DNA of 35,972 bases from NCBI RefSeq assembly GCF_001742285.1, contig NZ_MIEK01000030.1, forward strand, positions 1 to 35,972, written 5' to 3'. Shown piece by piece: positions 1 through 7,978 of this stretch (its first letter is position 1; each line of letters starts with the position of its first letter). Made by a program: the position numbers and the translations under genes. A model generated the notes under the pieces. It was not told the origin of the DNA. It saw nothing but the letters and a program-made list of their open reading frames with translations, and did no database searches. This DNA comes from Enterococcus rivorum. Lineage in GTDB: Bacteria > Bacillota > Bacilli > Lactobacillales > Enterococcaceae.

Positions 1-96
1 ACAGGTGATGTAAAGTTGAACCGCCGTATACGAGAACCGTACGTACGGTGGTGTGAGAGGTCGGCTAATCAATTAATGATTAGCCTCCTACTCGAT
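1..96 (+). mobile_element. Group II intron, 3' end (domains V and VI)
   Basis: This is the right-hand end of a group II intron, a self-splicing retroelement RNA. Domain V is seen at about 21-51: CCGCCGT (21-27) pairs with ACGGTGG (45-51) and TACG (29-32) with CGTA (38-41), with the bulge typical of the catalytic helix. Domain VI follows: GAG (55-57) pairs with CTC (91-93), AGG (58-60) with CCT (87-89), leaving A90 bulged, the expected branch-point adenosine; the distal stem GGCTAATC (63-70) pairs with GATTAGCC (78-85) around a 7-nt loop. The intron should end at T96. The ribozyme core and any intron-encoded reverse transcriptase/maturase would be upstream, outside the window, so completeness cannot be judged. 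The structure is seen directly; splicing competence is inference. Confidence 0.87.
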
Positions 97-202
97 TATG
101 GGAAATAAGAAACATTTCAAATTTTTGAAAGAGTATGATACAGTTAAAGAAACAGAATTTATGAGGAGTGAAGATGATGGGAATAAAAGACAAAATTACT
201 GA
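97..202 (+). other. Possible 3' exon of the intron-interrupted gene
   Basis: Immediately after the intron end, one frame (codons in phase with the ATG at 98-100) stays open for 34 codons to a TGA at 200-202. The other two frames stop early. The translation is charged and rich in Lys, Glu and Phe (starts MGNKKHFKFLKEYDT), so it could be the C-terminal tail of the gene into which the intron inserted, or a free short ORF. No ribosome binding site precedes the ATG at 98. It overlaps the start of the next ORF by about 26 bases, a pattern common in plasmid and phage gene strings. I do not recognise the protein; this call is tentative. Confidence 0.3.
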
Positions 203-362
203 GGCGGCGGAACGCGTATACGACATTACACGTGATGGAAAATATAATGTGAAAGTGAATTTACTATCTAAAAAAAGCGATGCCCAAAAGCCGTTTAATA
301 TTAAAGTCGTTTCTTCAAGAGATACACAGCACAATAAGAAATGGCGCTCAAAAAATTATTAA
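177..362 (+). CDS. Hypothetical 61-aa protein
   Basis: A small ORF starts at ATG 177, 8 bases after the ribosome binding site AGGAG (164-168). An in-frame ATG three bases earlier (174) and a GTG at 168 are possible but less well spaced. The product is basic (many Lys and Arg), soluble, with no signal peptide or membrane segment; it begins MGIKDKITEAAERVYDI and ends in a polar, basic tail. I recognise no family. It sits on the same strand as the group II intron and just before a strong bidirectional terminator, so it may be the last gene of a mobile-element or accessory operon that continues to the left. That it is translated rests on the good ribosome binding site and a plausible amino acid composition. 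Confidence 0.55.
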   Translation: MGIKDKITEAAERVYDITRDGKYNVKVNLLSKKSDAQKPFNIKVVSSRDTQHNKKWRSKNY

Positions 363-386
363 AAATGAATCGTTTAATTCAAAAAA

Positions 387-419
387 GAATGAAGCCGAGT
401 AGTCGGTTTCATTCTTTTT
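387..419. terminator. Bidirectional intrinsic terminator
   Basis: A 12-bp stem (387-398 with 403-414, one G-T wobble) has a 4-nt loop, is flanked by six A on the left (381-386) and followed by TTTTT (415-419). It can end transcription rightward from the 61-aa ORF and leftward from the tetR gene, whose stop codon (409-411) lies inside the right arm. Confidence 0.85.
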
Positions 420-1020
420 CTACTTCTAAGCCTAAGACAGTTAAGTGCCCATTTCCAACTAATTTAATAACAAGCCGAGCAAGATGATTTGGTGCCATAT
501 CTGTCCCACTTGTGATCCACCAATGCAATGTGCCGACAAAAATTGAGGTCATGTATTCAATAATAAAATCCATAGGAACTTCAATATCATTTTCAGTAAT
601 TTTCAATTGAGAGAAAATATCTGAATATTTTTCATATAGAATATCAGCTAATTTTTTCCGAAGAAGTTCATTAGAACTGCCGTCCATAATGGTCAGAAAA
701 AAATTTCTATTTTTATGAATATTGATATAAATCTCTGTTAACAAACGTTCAATTTTCTTAATTCGGATCCGTTTGCCAAAAACTAATTGATCTGAATCTA
801 ATACTGAGGTAAAGGCTTCGATAGCGAAATCAAATATTTGTTCATAAAGATCTTGTTTATCTTTGAAGTGGGCGTAGAAAGTTGCTCGATTAATCATTGC
901 ATGATCGGCAATCTCCTGAATTGTGACTGAATCATACCCTTTTTCCTCTACCAAATAGACAAAAGCTTCAATAATCATTTTTTGTGTACGTCTTACTCTC
1001 AGGTCTGTTTTTTTAGTCAT
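409..1020 (-). CDS. TetR/AcrR-family transcriptional regulator
   Basis: A 203-aa TetR-type repressor. The N-terminal helix-turn-helix spans about residues 10-60 (RTQKMIIEAFVYLVEEKGYD, then the recognition segment INRATFYAHFKDK, the strongest family signature). The remaining, all-helical C-terminal part resembles the TetR_C_33-type ligand domain seen in many Lactobacillales regulators. The start is supported by AAAGGA eight bases upstream on the minus strand. It is divergent from the large activase gene at 1269, separated by 248 bases holding two near-identical sequences in inverted orientation, which suggests that it controls both itself and that gene. The ligand cannot be deduced from the sequence. 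It terminates in the shared terminator at 387-419. Confidence 0.9.
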   Translation of the reverse strand: MTKKTDLRVRRTQKMIIEAFVYLVEEKGYDSVTIQEIADHAMINRATFYAHFKDKQDLYEQIFDFAIEAFTSVLDSDQLVFGKRIRIKKIERLLTEIYINIHKNRNFFLTIMDGSSNELLRKKLADILYEKYSDIFSQLKITENDIEVPMDFIIEYMTSIFVGTLHWWITSGTDMAPNHLARLVIKLVGNGHLTVLGLEVEKE

Positions 1021-1054
1021 AGAAAAATTCCTTTCAAAATAATCGACAATACTT

Positions 1055-1174
1055 AAAAGTTTGTTGCTTATCTCACAAAATAGGTCATTTTGCTTGTTGC
1101 AATTAAATTAGAATGTTTCTAGAATATACATAAGTAGTATATCAGACAGCTTGTAAGATAATCAACAAACTGTT
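1055..1174. promoter_or_regulatory. Candidate TetR operator pair in divergent intergenic region
   Basis: Two 18-bp sequences face each other: plus strand 1157-1174 reads GATAATCAACAAACTGTT and minus strand 1072-1055 reads GATAAGCAACAAACTTTT, 16 of 18 identical. One lies near each gene start of the divergent tetR/activase pair. The right copy contains the small palindrome CAACA-AAC-TGTTG (1163-1175). A TTCTAGAA palindrome sits between them at 1117-1124. The repeat is directly visible; that the neighbouring TetR protein binds it is inference. I could not assign convincing -35/-10 hexamers here. Confidence 0.45.
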
Positions 1175-1268
1175 GTGAATTTATTCTATTCAGTAGTCAG
1201 TACATAATTAGTAGAAAGAGTTTAAATGTTTTTATGAATAAAAAGAGGGATATTGTGGAGGTAAGAGA

Positions 1269-4200
1269 ATGACTTTAAGAGCAGGGATAGATGTTGGTTC
1301 AACAACAGTGAAATTAGTTATTATAGATGAGCAGAACCAAACAATTTTTGCAAAATATGAACGGCACTATTCCGATGTAAAAGCGGCAACGGAGAAAGTT
1401 CTAAATGAAGCGATGGAACAAATTGGAAATCAAACAACTATTACGATGACGATTACGGGTTCTGGTGGAATGGGGTTAGCAGATGTATTAGACATTCCTT
1501 TTGTTCAAGAGGTGATTGCTTGTACTAGAACGGTGGAAGAAGTTATTCCTGAAACAGATGTTGCAATTGAACTAGGTGGAGAAGATGCAAAAATCACTTT
1601 TTTTGAAGGGGCCTTAGAACAGCGGATGAACGGTAGTTGTGCTGGAGGAACGGGAGCCTTTATTGACCAAATGGCGGTACTGTTAAAAACGGATGCTAAC
1701 GGAGTCAATGAACTAGCTAAGAACTATCAAACGATTTACCCGATTGCTTCTCGCTGTGGTGTTTTTGCAAAAACAGACGTACAGCCTTTAATTAATGAAG
1801 GAGCAGCAAAAGAAGATATCGCGGCGAGTATTTTTCAGGCAGTGGTGAACCAAACGATTGCTGGATTAGCAGCGGGACGTAAGATAAAAGGAAAAATAGC
1901 TTTTCTTGGAGGCCCTTTATACTTTATGTCTGAATTACGTCGTCGATTTATTGAAACATTAGATATTCAACCGGAGGATGTCATTTTTCCAGAAAATCCT
2001 CAGTTATTTGTGGCGATGGGGGCGGCAATTTATTCTAAAGAAGCTACTATTACAACACTAGAAGGCTTAATCAGACGTTTAGTTGAAGGAAACAAGGAGC
2101 AGTTGGCCCCCTCAGATACTTTAGAACCGTTGTTTGAAAAAGAAGAAGATTTAGCAGTTTTTAGAGCTAGACACAATCAAGCACAAGCCAGTGAAAAAAA
2201 ATTATCAGAGCACCACGGAGTTGCCTTTCTGGGAATGGATGCCGGTTCGACAACAACAAAAGTCACATTAATTGATGATGAAGGGAATCTGTTATTTTCT
2301 TTCTATGGGAATAATCAAGGACAACCTTTAGAAACGACAATGGACGTGCTGAAAGATTTATACAAGCAATTGCCCGAGGATGTTTTTATCGGAAAAGCAG
2401 TTGTTACAGGCTATGGTGAGCATCTAATTAAGAATGCTTTAAAAGTAGATATTGGTGAAGTAGAAACTATGGCTCATTATAAAGCGGCCAATCATTTTCA
2501 ACCTGGTGTCGATTTCATTTTAGATATCGGTGGTCAAGACATGAAAGCTATGACTATTAAAGATGGGGTTCTATCGTCTATTCAGCTGAATGAAGCTTGT
2601 TCATCTGGTTGTGGATCTTTTATCGAGACTTTCGCAAAGTCGCTGAATTATAACGTAAAAGAATTTGCGATTGAAGCTTTAAGTTCTACGGGTCCTGTTG
2701 ATTTAGGTTCACGCTGTACAGTTTTCATGAATTCAAAGGTCAAACAAGTCCAGAAAGAAGGTGCCTCTGTAGGGGATATCTCAGCAGGTCTTTCCTATTC
2801 GGTGATCAAAAATGCTATTTATAAAGTAATAAAAGTACGTCGACCAGAAGAATTAGGTGAAAAAATTGTCTGCCAAGGGGGAACCTTTTATAACGAAGCT
2901 GTACTACGCGCTTTCGAAATGATAAGTGGTAGAGAAGTTGTTCGTCCATCTATTGCAGGTTTGATGGGTGCGTATGGGGCGGCTTTAATTGCTTTAGAGA
3001 ATTATGAAATAGGAGAAGAAAGCACTATTCTTTCTCTGGAGGAACTGAACAGTTTTACATCTGAAAAAGAATTTACCAACTGTGGGCTATGCGAGAACAA
3101 TTGTATGATGACAGTAACAATTTTTTCTGATGGACGTAAATTTGTGACAGGGAATCGTTGTGAACGTGGGGCCGAAATAAAAATTAAACGAGAAGATCGT
3201 AAGGTTAATCTCATTGATTATAAATACCGAAAATTATTCAAATATCGTTCTCTAAAAGAAAAAGATGCGATTCGTGGTCGAATAGGGATTCCTCGAGTGT
3301 TGAACATGTATGAAAACTATCCTTTGTGGTACACCTTTTTTACAGAGTTAGGTTTTAGAGTAGAACTTTCTCCACGATCTAGTAAGGACTTGTATGAGCA
3401 AGGTATGGAGACGATTCCTAGTGATACAGCCTGTTATCCAGCTAAAATTGCTCATGGGCATATTCAAGCTTTAATCGATAGCGAAGTTCCAATGATTTTT
3501 TATCCAGGTGTTGTTTTTGAACGACAAGAATCAGCAGAAGCAGACAATCACTTTAATTGCCCAATTGTTCAGAGTTATCCTGATGTTATCCGGAACAACG
3601 TAGATGATATTCGTGATGGGGCAGTAGATTATCGTAATCCTTACATCAATTTAGCGGATGAAGCATCTGTTGCGAAAGTTCTAAGCCAAAATTTTGCAGA
3701 TTTAGGAATAACAGAAGCAGAGGTAACAACTGCACTGAGACATGGTTATGAAGAACTTGATCGATTTAAAGCAGATATTCAAGCTAAAGGCGAAGAGACT
3801 CTTTTACAATTAAATCAAAAAGGGGAAAAAGGAATCGTTCTTTCAGGTCGCCCGTATCATTTAGACCCTGAAATTAATCATGGGATAGCTGATGTTATTA
3901 CCCAAGAAGGTTTCCATGTTTTAACGGAAGACAGTATCTCTCATTTAAGTGACGTTGGGAATCTCCGGGTCGTTAATCAATGGGTTTATCATTCTAGGCT
4001 ATACGCAGCAGCAAGAGTCGTAGCTAAAACGAAAAATCTTGAATTAGTTCAGTTAAATTCTTTTGGTTGTGGGTTAGATGCGGTAACGACCGATCAAGTA
4101 GAAGAAATTATGGATCAATACGGTAAAATATACACGGTTTTAAAAATTGATGAAGGAGCAAATCTTGGTGCTGTTCGCATTCGTTTACGCTCCTTGAAAG

Positions 4201-5528
4201 CTGCTGTAGGAGAAAGAGATAAAACTGATTTTGAACCAAAATTGAAATTTGAAGAACCGGAAAAAGTTATATTTACTAAAGATATGAAGAAAACACATAC
4301 TTTACTTTTACCAATGCTTAGTCCTATTCATCAAACAGGGCTAGTAGATGTGGCGCTACAAGCTTCTGGCTATAACGTTGTCTGTTTACCTGCCGATGAC
4401 CGAGAAGCGATTAATGTTGGCTTAAGATACGTTAATAACGATTCTTGTTATCCAGCAATTATTTCTATCGGACAACTGGTTGAAGCTCTTGAAAGTGGTG
4501 AATACGATTTAAATAATGTAAGTGTCATGATGACACAAACGGGTGGTGGTTGCCGAGCAACTAACTATATTCCGTTGCTTAGAAAAGCTTTGAATGATGC
4601 AGGGTTCCCTCAAGTTCCGGTTGTCTCTGTTTCTATGGGGAATAAAGGAGTTGAATCAAATCCAGGCTTTAAGTTTACTTTGCCGATGGTTAAACGAGTG
4701 GTGGTTGCTTTTCTTTATGGAGATTTGTTTGAGCGAGTGGTTTACCGCACTCGACCTTATGAAACAGAACCAGGAATGATTGATGCACTGCATGAAAAAT
4801 GGTTGAAAAAAGTTGAGAAAAACATTCGAAACGGCTCGTTAACATTGTTTAACAGTAACATGAAAAAAATTATTCGAGAGTTCGATAGCGTTCCTCTATT
4901 AGATATTCAAAAACCAAAAGTTGGAGTAGTGGGAGAAATTTTAGTTAAATATTCTCCAACAGCTAATAATGATATTGTTCGTTTACTAGAATCAGAGGGT
5001 GCTGAAGCTGTGGTTCCTGATATTGTCGGTTTTATGAACTATTCTTTATATAACCAAATTTGGAAATATGAAAACCTAGGGATGTCTAAACAAAGTAAAA
5101 ATATTGCTCAATTTGCTATACGAGTGATTGAGTTTGTTGAAAAACCAATGGATAAGGCACTTAGAAAATCAAATCGTTTTACTGGAATTACTTCTATTCA
5201 TGAGCTAGCAGAAGATGCAAGTAAAGTTCTTTCGATTGGTAACCATACAGGTGAAGGCTGGTTCCTGACAGGAGAAATGATTGAGTTACTTAAATCAGGT
5301 GTGAATAATATTGTTTGTATGCAACCATTCGGCTGTTTACCTAATCATGTTGTTGGAAAAGGGGTCATCAAGGAATTGAGACGCCAATATCCAAAATCAA
5401 ATATAGCAGCTGTAGATTACGATCCAGGAGTGTCAATCGTTAATCAGTTGAATCGAATTCGTTTAATGATGGCAACTGCTAATAAAATGATGCAGGAAGA
5501 ACAAGAATCCTTTAAAGTTAAAAACTAG
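1269..5528 (+). CDS. Fused 2-hydroxyacyl-CoA dehydratase activase / dehydratase-like Fe-S protein
   Basis: A 1419-aa protein joining parts that are separate subunits in clostridia. Two tandem BcrA/BadF/HgdC-type ATPase domains begin at about residues 4 (AGIDVGSTTVK) and 319 (GMDAGSTTTK). Each keeps the two cysteines that in HgdC form a [4Fe-4S] cluster at the dimer interface: Cys124/Cys163 and Cys444/Cys483, both 39 residues apart. A Cys-rich segment (NCGLCENNC, near residue 605) leads into a DUF2229-like region and then an HgdA/B dehydratase-like C-terminal half with further cysteines (GGGCRATNY, QPFGCLPNH). In characterised relatives the activase uses ATP to drive low-potential electrons into the dehydratase; here the substrate is unknown. 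The start follows GGAGG with 7-nt spacing. The gene is monocistronic, divergent from tetR, and closed by a hairpin. The family is certain, the physiological role is not. Confidence 0.93.
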   Translation: MTLRAGIDVGSTTVKLVIIDEQNQTIFAKYERHYSDVKAATEKVLNEAMEQIGNQTTITMTITGSGGMGLADVLDIPFVQEVIACTRTVEEVIPETDVAIELGGEDAKITFFEGALEQRMNGSCAGGTGAFIDQMAVLLKTDANGVNELAKNYQTIYPIASRCGVFAKTDVQPLINEGAAKEDIAASIFQAVVNQTIAGLAAGRKIKGKIAFLGGPLYFMSELRRRFIETLDIQPEDVIFPENPQLFVAMGAAIYSKEATITTLEGLIRRLVEGNKEQLAPSDTLEPLFEKEEDLAVFRARHNQAQASEKKLSEHHGVAFLGMDAGSTTTKVTLIDDEGNLLFSFYGNNQGQPLETTMDVLKDLYKQLPEDVFIGKAVVTGYGEHLIKNALKVDIGEVETMAHYKAANHFQPGVDFILDIGGQDMKAMTIKDGVLSSIQLNEACSSGCGSFIETFAKSLNYNVKEFAIEALSSTGPVDLGSRCTVFMNSKVKQVQKEGASVGDISAGLSYSVIKNAIYKVIKVRRPEELGEKIVCQGGTFYNEAVLRAFEMISGREVVRPSIAGLMGAYGAALIALENYEIGEESTILSLEELNSFTSEKEFTNCGLCENNCMMTVTIFSDGRKFVTGNRCERGAEIKIKREDRKVNLIDYKYRKLFKYRSLKEKDAIRGRIGIPRVLNMYENYPLWYTFFTELGFRVELSPRSSKDLYEQGMETIPSDTACYPAKIAHGHIQALIDSEVPMIFYPGVVFERQESAEADNHFNCPIVQSYPDVIRNNVDDIRDGAVDYRNPYINLADEASVAKVLSQNFADLGITEAEVTTALRHGYEELDRFKADIQAKGEETLLQLNQKGEKGIVLSGRPYHLDPEINHGIADVITQEGFHVLTEDSISHLSDVGNLRVVNQWVYHSRLYAAARVVAKTKNLELVQLNSFGCGLDAVTTDQVEEIMDQYGKIYTVLKIDEGANLGAVRIRLRSLKAAVGERDKTDFEPKLKFEEPEKVIFTKDMKKTHTLLLPMLSPIHQTGLVDVALQASGYNVVCLPADDREAINVGLRYVNNDSCYPAIISIGQLVEALESGEYDLNNVSVMMTQTGGGCRATNYIPLLRKALNDAGFPQVPVVSVSMGNKGVESNPGFKFTLPMVKRVVVAFLYGDLFERVVYRTRPYETEPGMIDALHEKWLKKVEKNIRNGSLTLFNSNMKKIIREFDSVPLLDIQKPKVGVVGEILVKYSPTANNDIVRLLESEGAEAVVPDIVGFMNYSLYNQIWKYENLGMSKQSKNIAQFAIRVIEFVEKPMDKALRKSNRFTGITSIHELAEDASKVLSIGNHTGEGWFLTGEMIELLKSGVNNIVCMQPFGCLPNHVVGKGVIKELRRQYPKSNIAAVDYDPGVSIVNQLNRIRLMMATANKMMQEEQESFKVKN

Positions 5529-5543
5529 TTTAAAATTAGTTGA

Positions 5544-5602
5544 ATAAATGGACGTGACATCTTTTTTACGCAAAAAAGAATAGTTCACGTCTACTTTATT
5601 TA
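5544..5602. terminator. Long hairpin terminator after the activase gene
   Basis: Nested complementary arms: AATAAA (5544-5549) with TTTATT (5596-5601), GACGTGA (5552-5558) with TCACGTC (5586-5592), and CTTTTTT (5562-5568) with AAAAAAG (5573-5579). The position just after the stop codon supports a terminator, although the terminal T run is short. Confidence 0.55.
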
Positions 5603-5752
5603 AGTATCGAATTGATTTTATAAGCGCTAGGAACTAGACCAAATTTTATATGCTGTCAATTTTTTTCTTTATTTTTTATAAATTAGAGTTGTTTGTGAGG
5701 TATATACCAGTTATAATAATAAGGAACTGTTAATTGAAGGGAGACAAATAAA

Positions 5753-6460
5753 ATGGTATCAAACTTACCTATTTATATTCAAATACATGATAAAATAAAA
5801 GAAGATATTGAAAAAGGTGTTTGGACTATCGGAGATAGGCTGCCTTCAGAGCGTGAGTTGGCTATTCATTTCAATGTTAGTCGAATGACGTTGAGACAGG
5901 CGATTCAAACTTTAGCTGATGAAGGGATTTTAGAAAGGAAAATTGGTTCTGGTACCTACGTTGCGAGAAAAAAAGTCCAAGAAAAAATGACTGGTACAAC
6001 TAGTTTTACTGACATTATGATTTCGCAAAATAAACAGCCCTCAAGCAGAACGGTTTCTTATTTTGTTGCTAAACCAAGCTCTAGTGAAATGGAAAAGTTA
6101 TCATTAAAAGAAAATGAATACATTTTACGAATGGAAAGAATTCGTTTTGCCGATGGAATTCCAATTTGTTTTGAAGTGGCAAGTATTCCTTACTCATTAA
6201 TTGATCAATATAGTAAGTCGGAAATCAGCAACTCTTTATATAAGACATTAGAAGAAAAAGGTGGCAATAAAATTGGTCATGCGAATCAAACAATTTCCGC
6301 CATGTTAGCTTCCGAACAAATTGCCGAATATTTAGAAGTTAAGCGTGGTGACGCAATTTTACGTTTAAGTCAGTTGTCTTATTTTGAGGATGGGACTCCT
6401 TTTGAATATGTTCGTACCCAATATGTAGGCAATCGTTTTGAATTTTATTTAGAAAAATAA
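5753..6460 (+). CDS. GntR-family regulator with UTRA domain (HutC subfamily)
   Basis: A 235-aa transcription factor. Residues about 5-72 are the winged helix-turn-helix (IGDRLPSERELAIHFNVSR, then MTLRQAIQTLADEGILERK and a GSGTYV wing), and residues about 90-232 are a UTRA ligand-binding domain. UTRA regulators usually sense phosphorylated sugars or amino-sugar metabolites. The start is preceded by AAGGGAG. No sugar-uptake operon lies beside it: the gene is alone, bounded by the hairpin at 5544-5602 on the left and a bidirectional terminator on the right, so its target must be itself or elsewhere. The family assignment is firm, the effector unknown. Confidence 0.92.
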   Translation: MVSNLPIYIQIHDKIKEDIEKGVWTIGDRLPSERELAIHFNVSRMTLRQAIQTLADEGILERKIGSGTYVARKKVQEKMTGTTSFTDIMISQNKQPSSRTVSYFVAKPSSSEMEKLSLKENEYILRMERIRFADGIPICFEVASIPYSLIDQYSKSEISNSLYKTLEEKGGNKIGHANQTISAMLASEQIAEYLEVKRGDAILRLSQLSYFEDGTPFEYVRTQYVGNRFEFYLEK

Positions 6461-6509
6461 AAAAAACATAGGAGAGTCCTTTCTAGGGGACACTATCCTA
6501 TGTTTTTTT
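6461..6509. terminator. Bidirectional terminator between GntR and QueT genes
   Basis: AAAAAACATAGGA (6461-6473) pairs with TCCTATGTTTTTT (6496-6508), with GTCC/GGAC continuing the stem inward across a mismatch. The A tract on the left and T tract on the right suit termination on both strands, fitting the convergent genes on either side. Confidence 0.8.
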
Positions 6510-6533
6510 ATTGATAAATTTGATTTATAAAAA

Positions 6534-7040
6534 TTATTTAGTTAAGTCTATCTTTCCGCTTATCCAGTAAATAATAAAAGCACCTAACGTCATAGAAAGA
6601 AGCTCTCCAACTCCGATAATCAGCCAGCTATAGAAGAACGGTAATTGATAAAACAGAGTCATCTGGGCTGCAATAGTAAACATAGAGAGAGAACAAAGAG
6701 TGGCTGTAATTGCCAGTTTCTTTTTTTCACTAGTTCTTTTTTTTGTTAAGATGTAAGAAATAGATAAAATGATGAAGGTTGACAGACTACCTGTAACAAT
6801 ATCTACAATCCCTAAAGGAGAGGCGACATTAGATAAAGCAACTCCTATTGAAATAGCAAGAATGTATCGTTTGTTATAAATTGCTAAATAATTGAACATT
6901 TCTGATAGTCGTAATTGAAGTAATCCAAAGCTCAAAGGGGCAAGAAAAAGGGTTACAACAATGTACAAAGCGCTAATCAAAGCCATCTTTGCCAATGAAG
7001 ATACGGACCAAATACTAGTTTCTAAACGGGTACTATTCAT
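6534..7040 (-). CDS. queT: QueT-family queuosine-precursor transporter (ECF S component-like)
   Basis: A 168-aa integral membrane protein with about five hydrophobic segments, recognised as the QueT/QrtT (COG4708) family: substrate-binding S components that work with a shared ECF module to import preQ1 or a related queuosine precursor for tRNA modification. Typical features are SLAKMALISALYIVVTLFLA at the N terminus, then a segment containing LQLRLSEMFNYLAI and the GVALSNVASPLGIVDIV loop. I chose the ATG at 7038-7040 because AAAGGAGAA lies just upstream; an upstream in-frame start at 7094 would run through the leader and has no ribosome binding site. The leader carries a preQ1-II-like structure that includes this ribosome binding site, which independently supports both the start and the substrate. 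Confidence 0.85.
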   Translation of the reverse strand: MNSTRLETSIWSVSSLAKMALISALYIVVTLFLAPLSFGLLQLRLSEMFNYLAIYNKRYILAISIGVALSNVASPLGIVDIVTGSLSTFIILSISYILTKKRTSEKKKLAITATLCSLSMFTIAAQMTLFYQLPFFYSWLIIGVGELLSMTLGAFIIYWISGKIDLTK

Positions 7041-7046
7041 TTGTAT

Positions 7047-7141
7047 TTCTCCTTTGTAAAACAGTAAATCTGTTTTAGTAGTAACTATGACCAAAGGACG
7101 TGACTGTAAATAATTTGTACAACCAACTGAAGTGTCATAGT
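7047..7141 (-). promoter_or_regulatory. Probable preQ1-II riboswitch upstream of queT
   Basis: Read on the minus strand, ACTATGAC (7141-7134) pairs with GTCATAGT (7091-7084). Just before the second arm, TCCTTTG (7098-7092) is perfectly complementary to the queT Shine-Dalgarno CAAAGGA (7056-7050). Between them is a hairpin AAAACAG-TTTAA type stem (7076-7070 with 7064-7058, 7 bp) placed directly before CAAAGGAGAA. This order (stem, anti-SD, junction CATAGTTACTAC, small hairpin, CAAAGGAGAA) is the H-type pseudoknot layout known for preQ1-II riboswitches, which occur in Lactobacillales upstream of COG4708 genes. The loop of the first stem (about 42 nt) is longer than in the published compact aptamers as I remember them. 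Ligand binding would be expected to hide the Shine-Dalgarno sequence and lower translation. Confidence 0.65.
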
Positions 7142-7219
7142 GTAAGCTTTCTTACTACAATCAATAATAGCAGAAGAGTCTAAAAATAGAAAGTTTTCTC
7201 CTGTTGAAAAAAATCTTTC

Positions 7220-7978
7220 CTACTTAGATAACCAGCCGCCATCAATAGGAATGATTGATCCGTGAAGGTAATCTGCTTGTTTACTAGCAATAAAAAGGGT
7301 TAAAGAAGCTACTTCTTCTGGCGAAGCCCAACGTTGGGCAGGAGTTTCTTTAGCAACCCAACTTGCCATTTCTCCATCACCAGAGAAATCCGCTGCATTC
7401 ATAGGTGTTTTAATAGCTCCAGGAGCGATAGCATTCACTCGTATTCCTTTTTTAGCGTAGTCGTAGGTTAATTGCTTAGTATATCCGATAAGAGCATGCT
7501 TAGAAGCAGTATAAGCAGCGCCCCCGCCCCCAACTGTCATTCCAGCAATAGAAGCCATATTAATAATTATGCCAATTTTTTCCTCTAACATTTGAGGTAA
7601 AATAGAATTTGTAACTAAATAAGTCCCTTTCAAATTCACAGATATTACAAGATCCCAGAGCTCTTCAGATGTTTCTAAGCTAGTTGCATAGTTATCTAAT
7701 ATCCCAGCCGTGTTAAGCAGAATCTTAATGGCTCCATAGTTCTGATTGATTTTATTTACCGCTTCACGGATTGATTTTTGGTTGGTAATATCACCTTGAA
7801 AGGGAATAAAATTTCCAGCTAACCCCTGAGCTTTATTGATGGTTTCTTCAAGATTATTGCAATCCATCCCCAAAACGTTGGCTCCTTTTTCTAAGAAAGC
7901 AATGGTTTGTGCTTGGCCGATTCCAGATGCTGATCCAGTGATAAAAATATTAGTCTGGTAGAATTCTTTAGTAAACAT
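7220..7978 (-). CDS. SDR-family NAD(P)-dependent oxidoreductase
   Basis: A 252-aa classical short-chain dehydrogenase/reductase. Visible motifs: dinucleotide-binding TGSASGIG at residues 14-21, NTAG at 89-92, and catalytic Asn115, Ser143, Tyr156 and Lys160 (YTASK), followed by the PGAIKTPM segment. Asp39 at the end of the second strand (LGMDC) suggests preference for NAD(H) over NADP(H). Such proteins are often auto-named 3-oxoacyl-ACP reductase, but no fatty-acid genes are nearby and the substrate cannot be told. A good GGAGG precedes the start. A possible minus-strand promoter with TTGACA (8072-8067) and TATTTA (8047-8042) has a long 19-nt spacer. A 10-bp palindrome AACAATTGTT (8012-8021) lies in its leader. 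Confidence 0.92.
   Translation of the reverse strand: MFTKEFYQTNIFITGSASGIGQAQTIAFLEKGANVLGMDCNNLEETINKAQGLAGNFIPFQGDITNQKSIREAVNKINQNYGAIKILLNTAGILDNYATSLETSEELWDLVISVNLKGTYLVTNSILPQMLEEKIGIIINMASIAGMTVGGGGAAYTASKHALIGYTKQLTYDYAKKGIRVNAIAPGAIKTPMNAADFSGDGEMASWVAKETPAQRWASPEEVASLTLFIASKQADYLHGSIIPIDGGWLSK

Noticed and set aside
80-334. Minus-strand 84-aa frame across the intron end and the first small gene
   Set aside because: No ribosome binding site, unusual hydrophobic/Phe-Ser composition, and it is the shadow of a better plus-strand ORF.
7041-7094. Longer queT starting at 7094
   Set aside because: The extension is translated riboswitch leader without a ribosome binding site; the ATG at 7038-7040 has a strong one.
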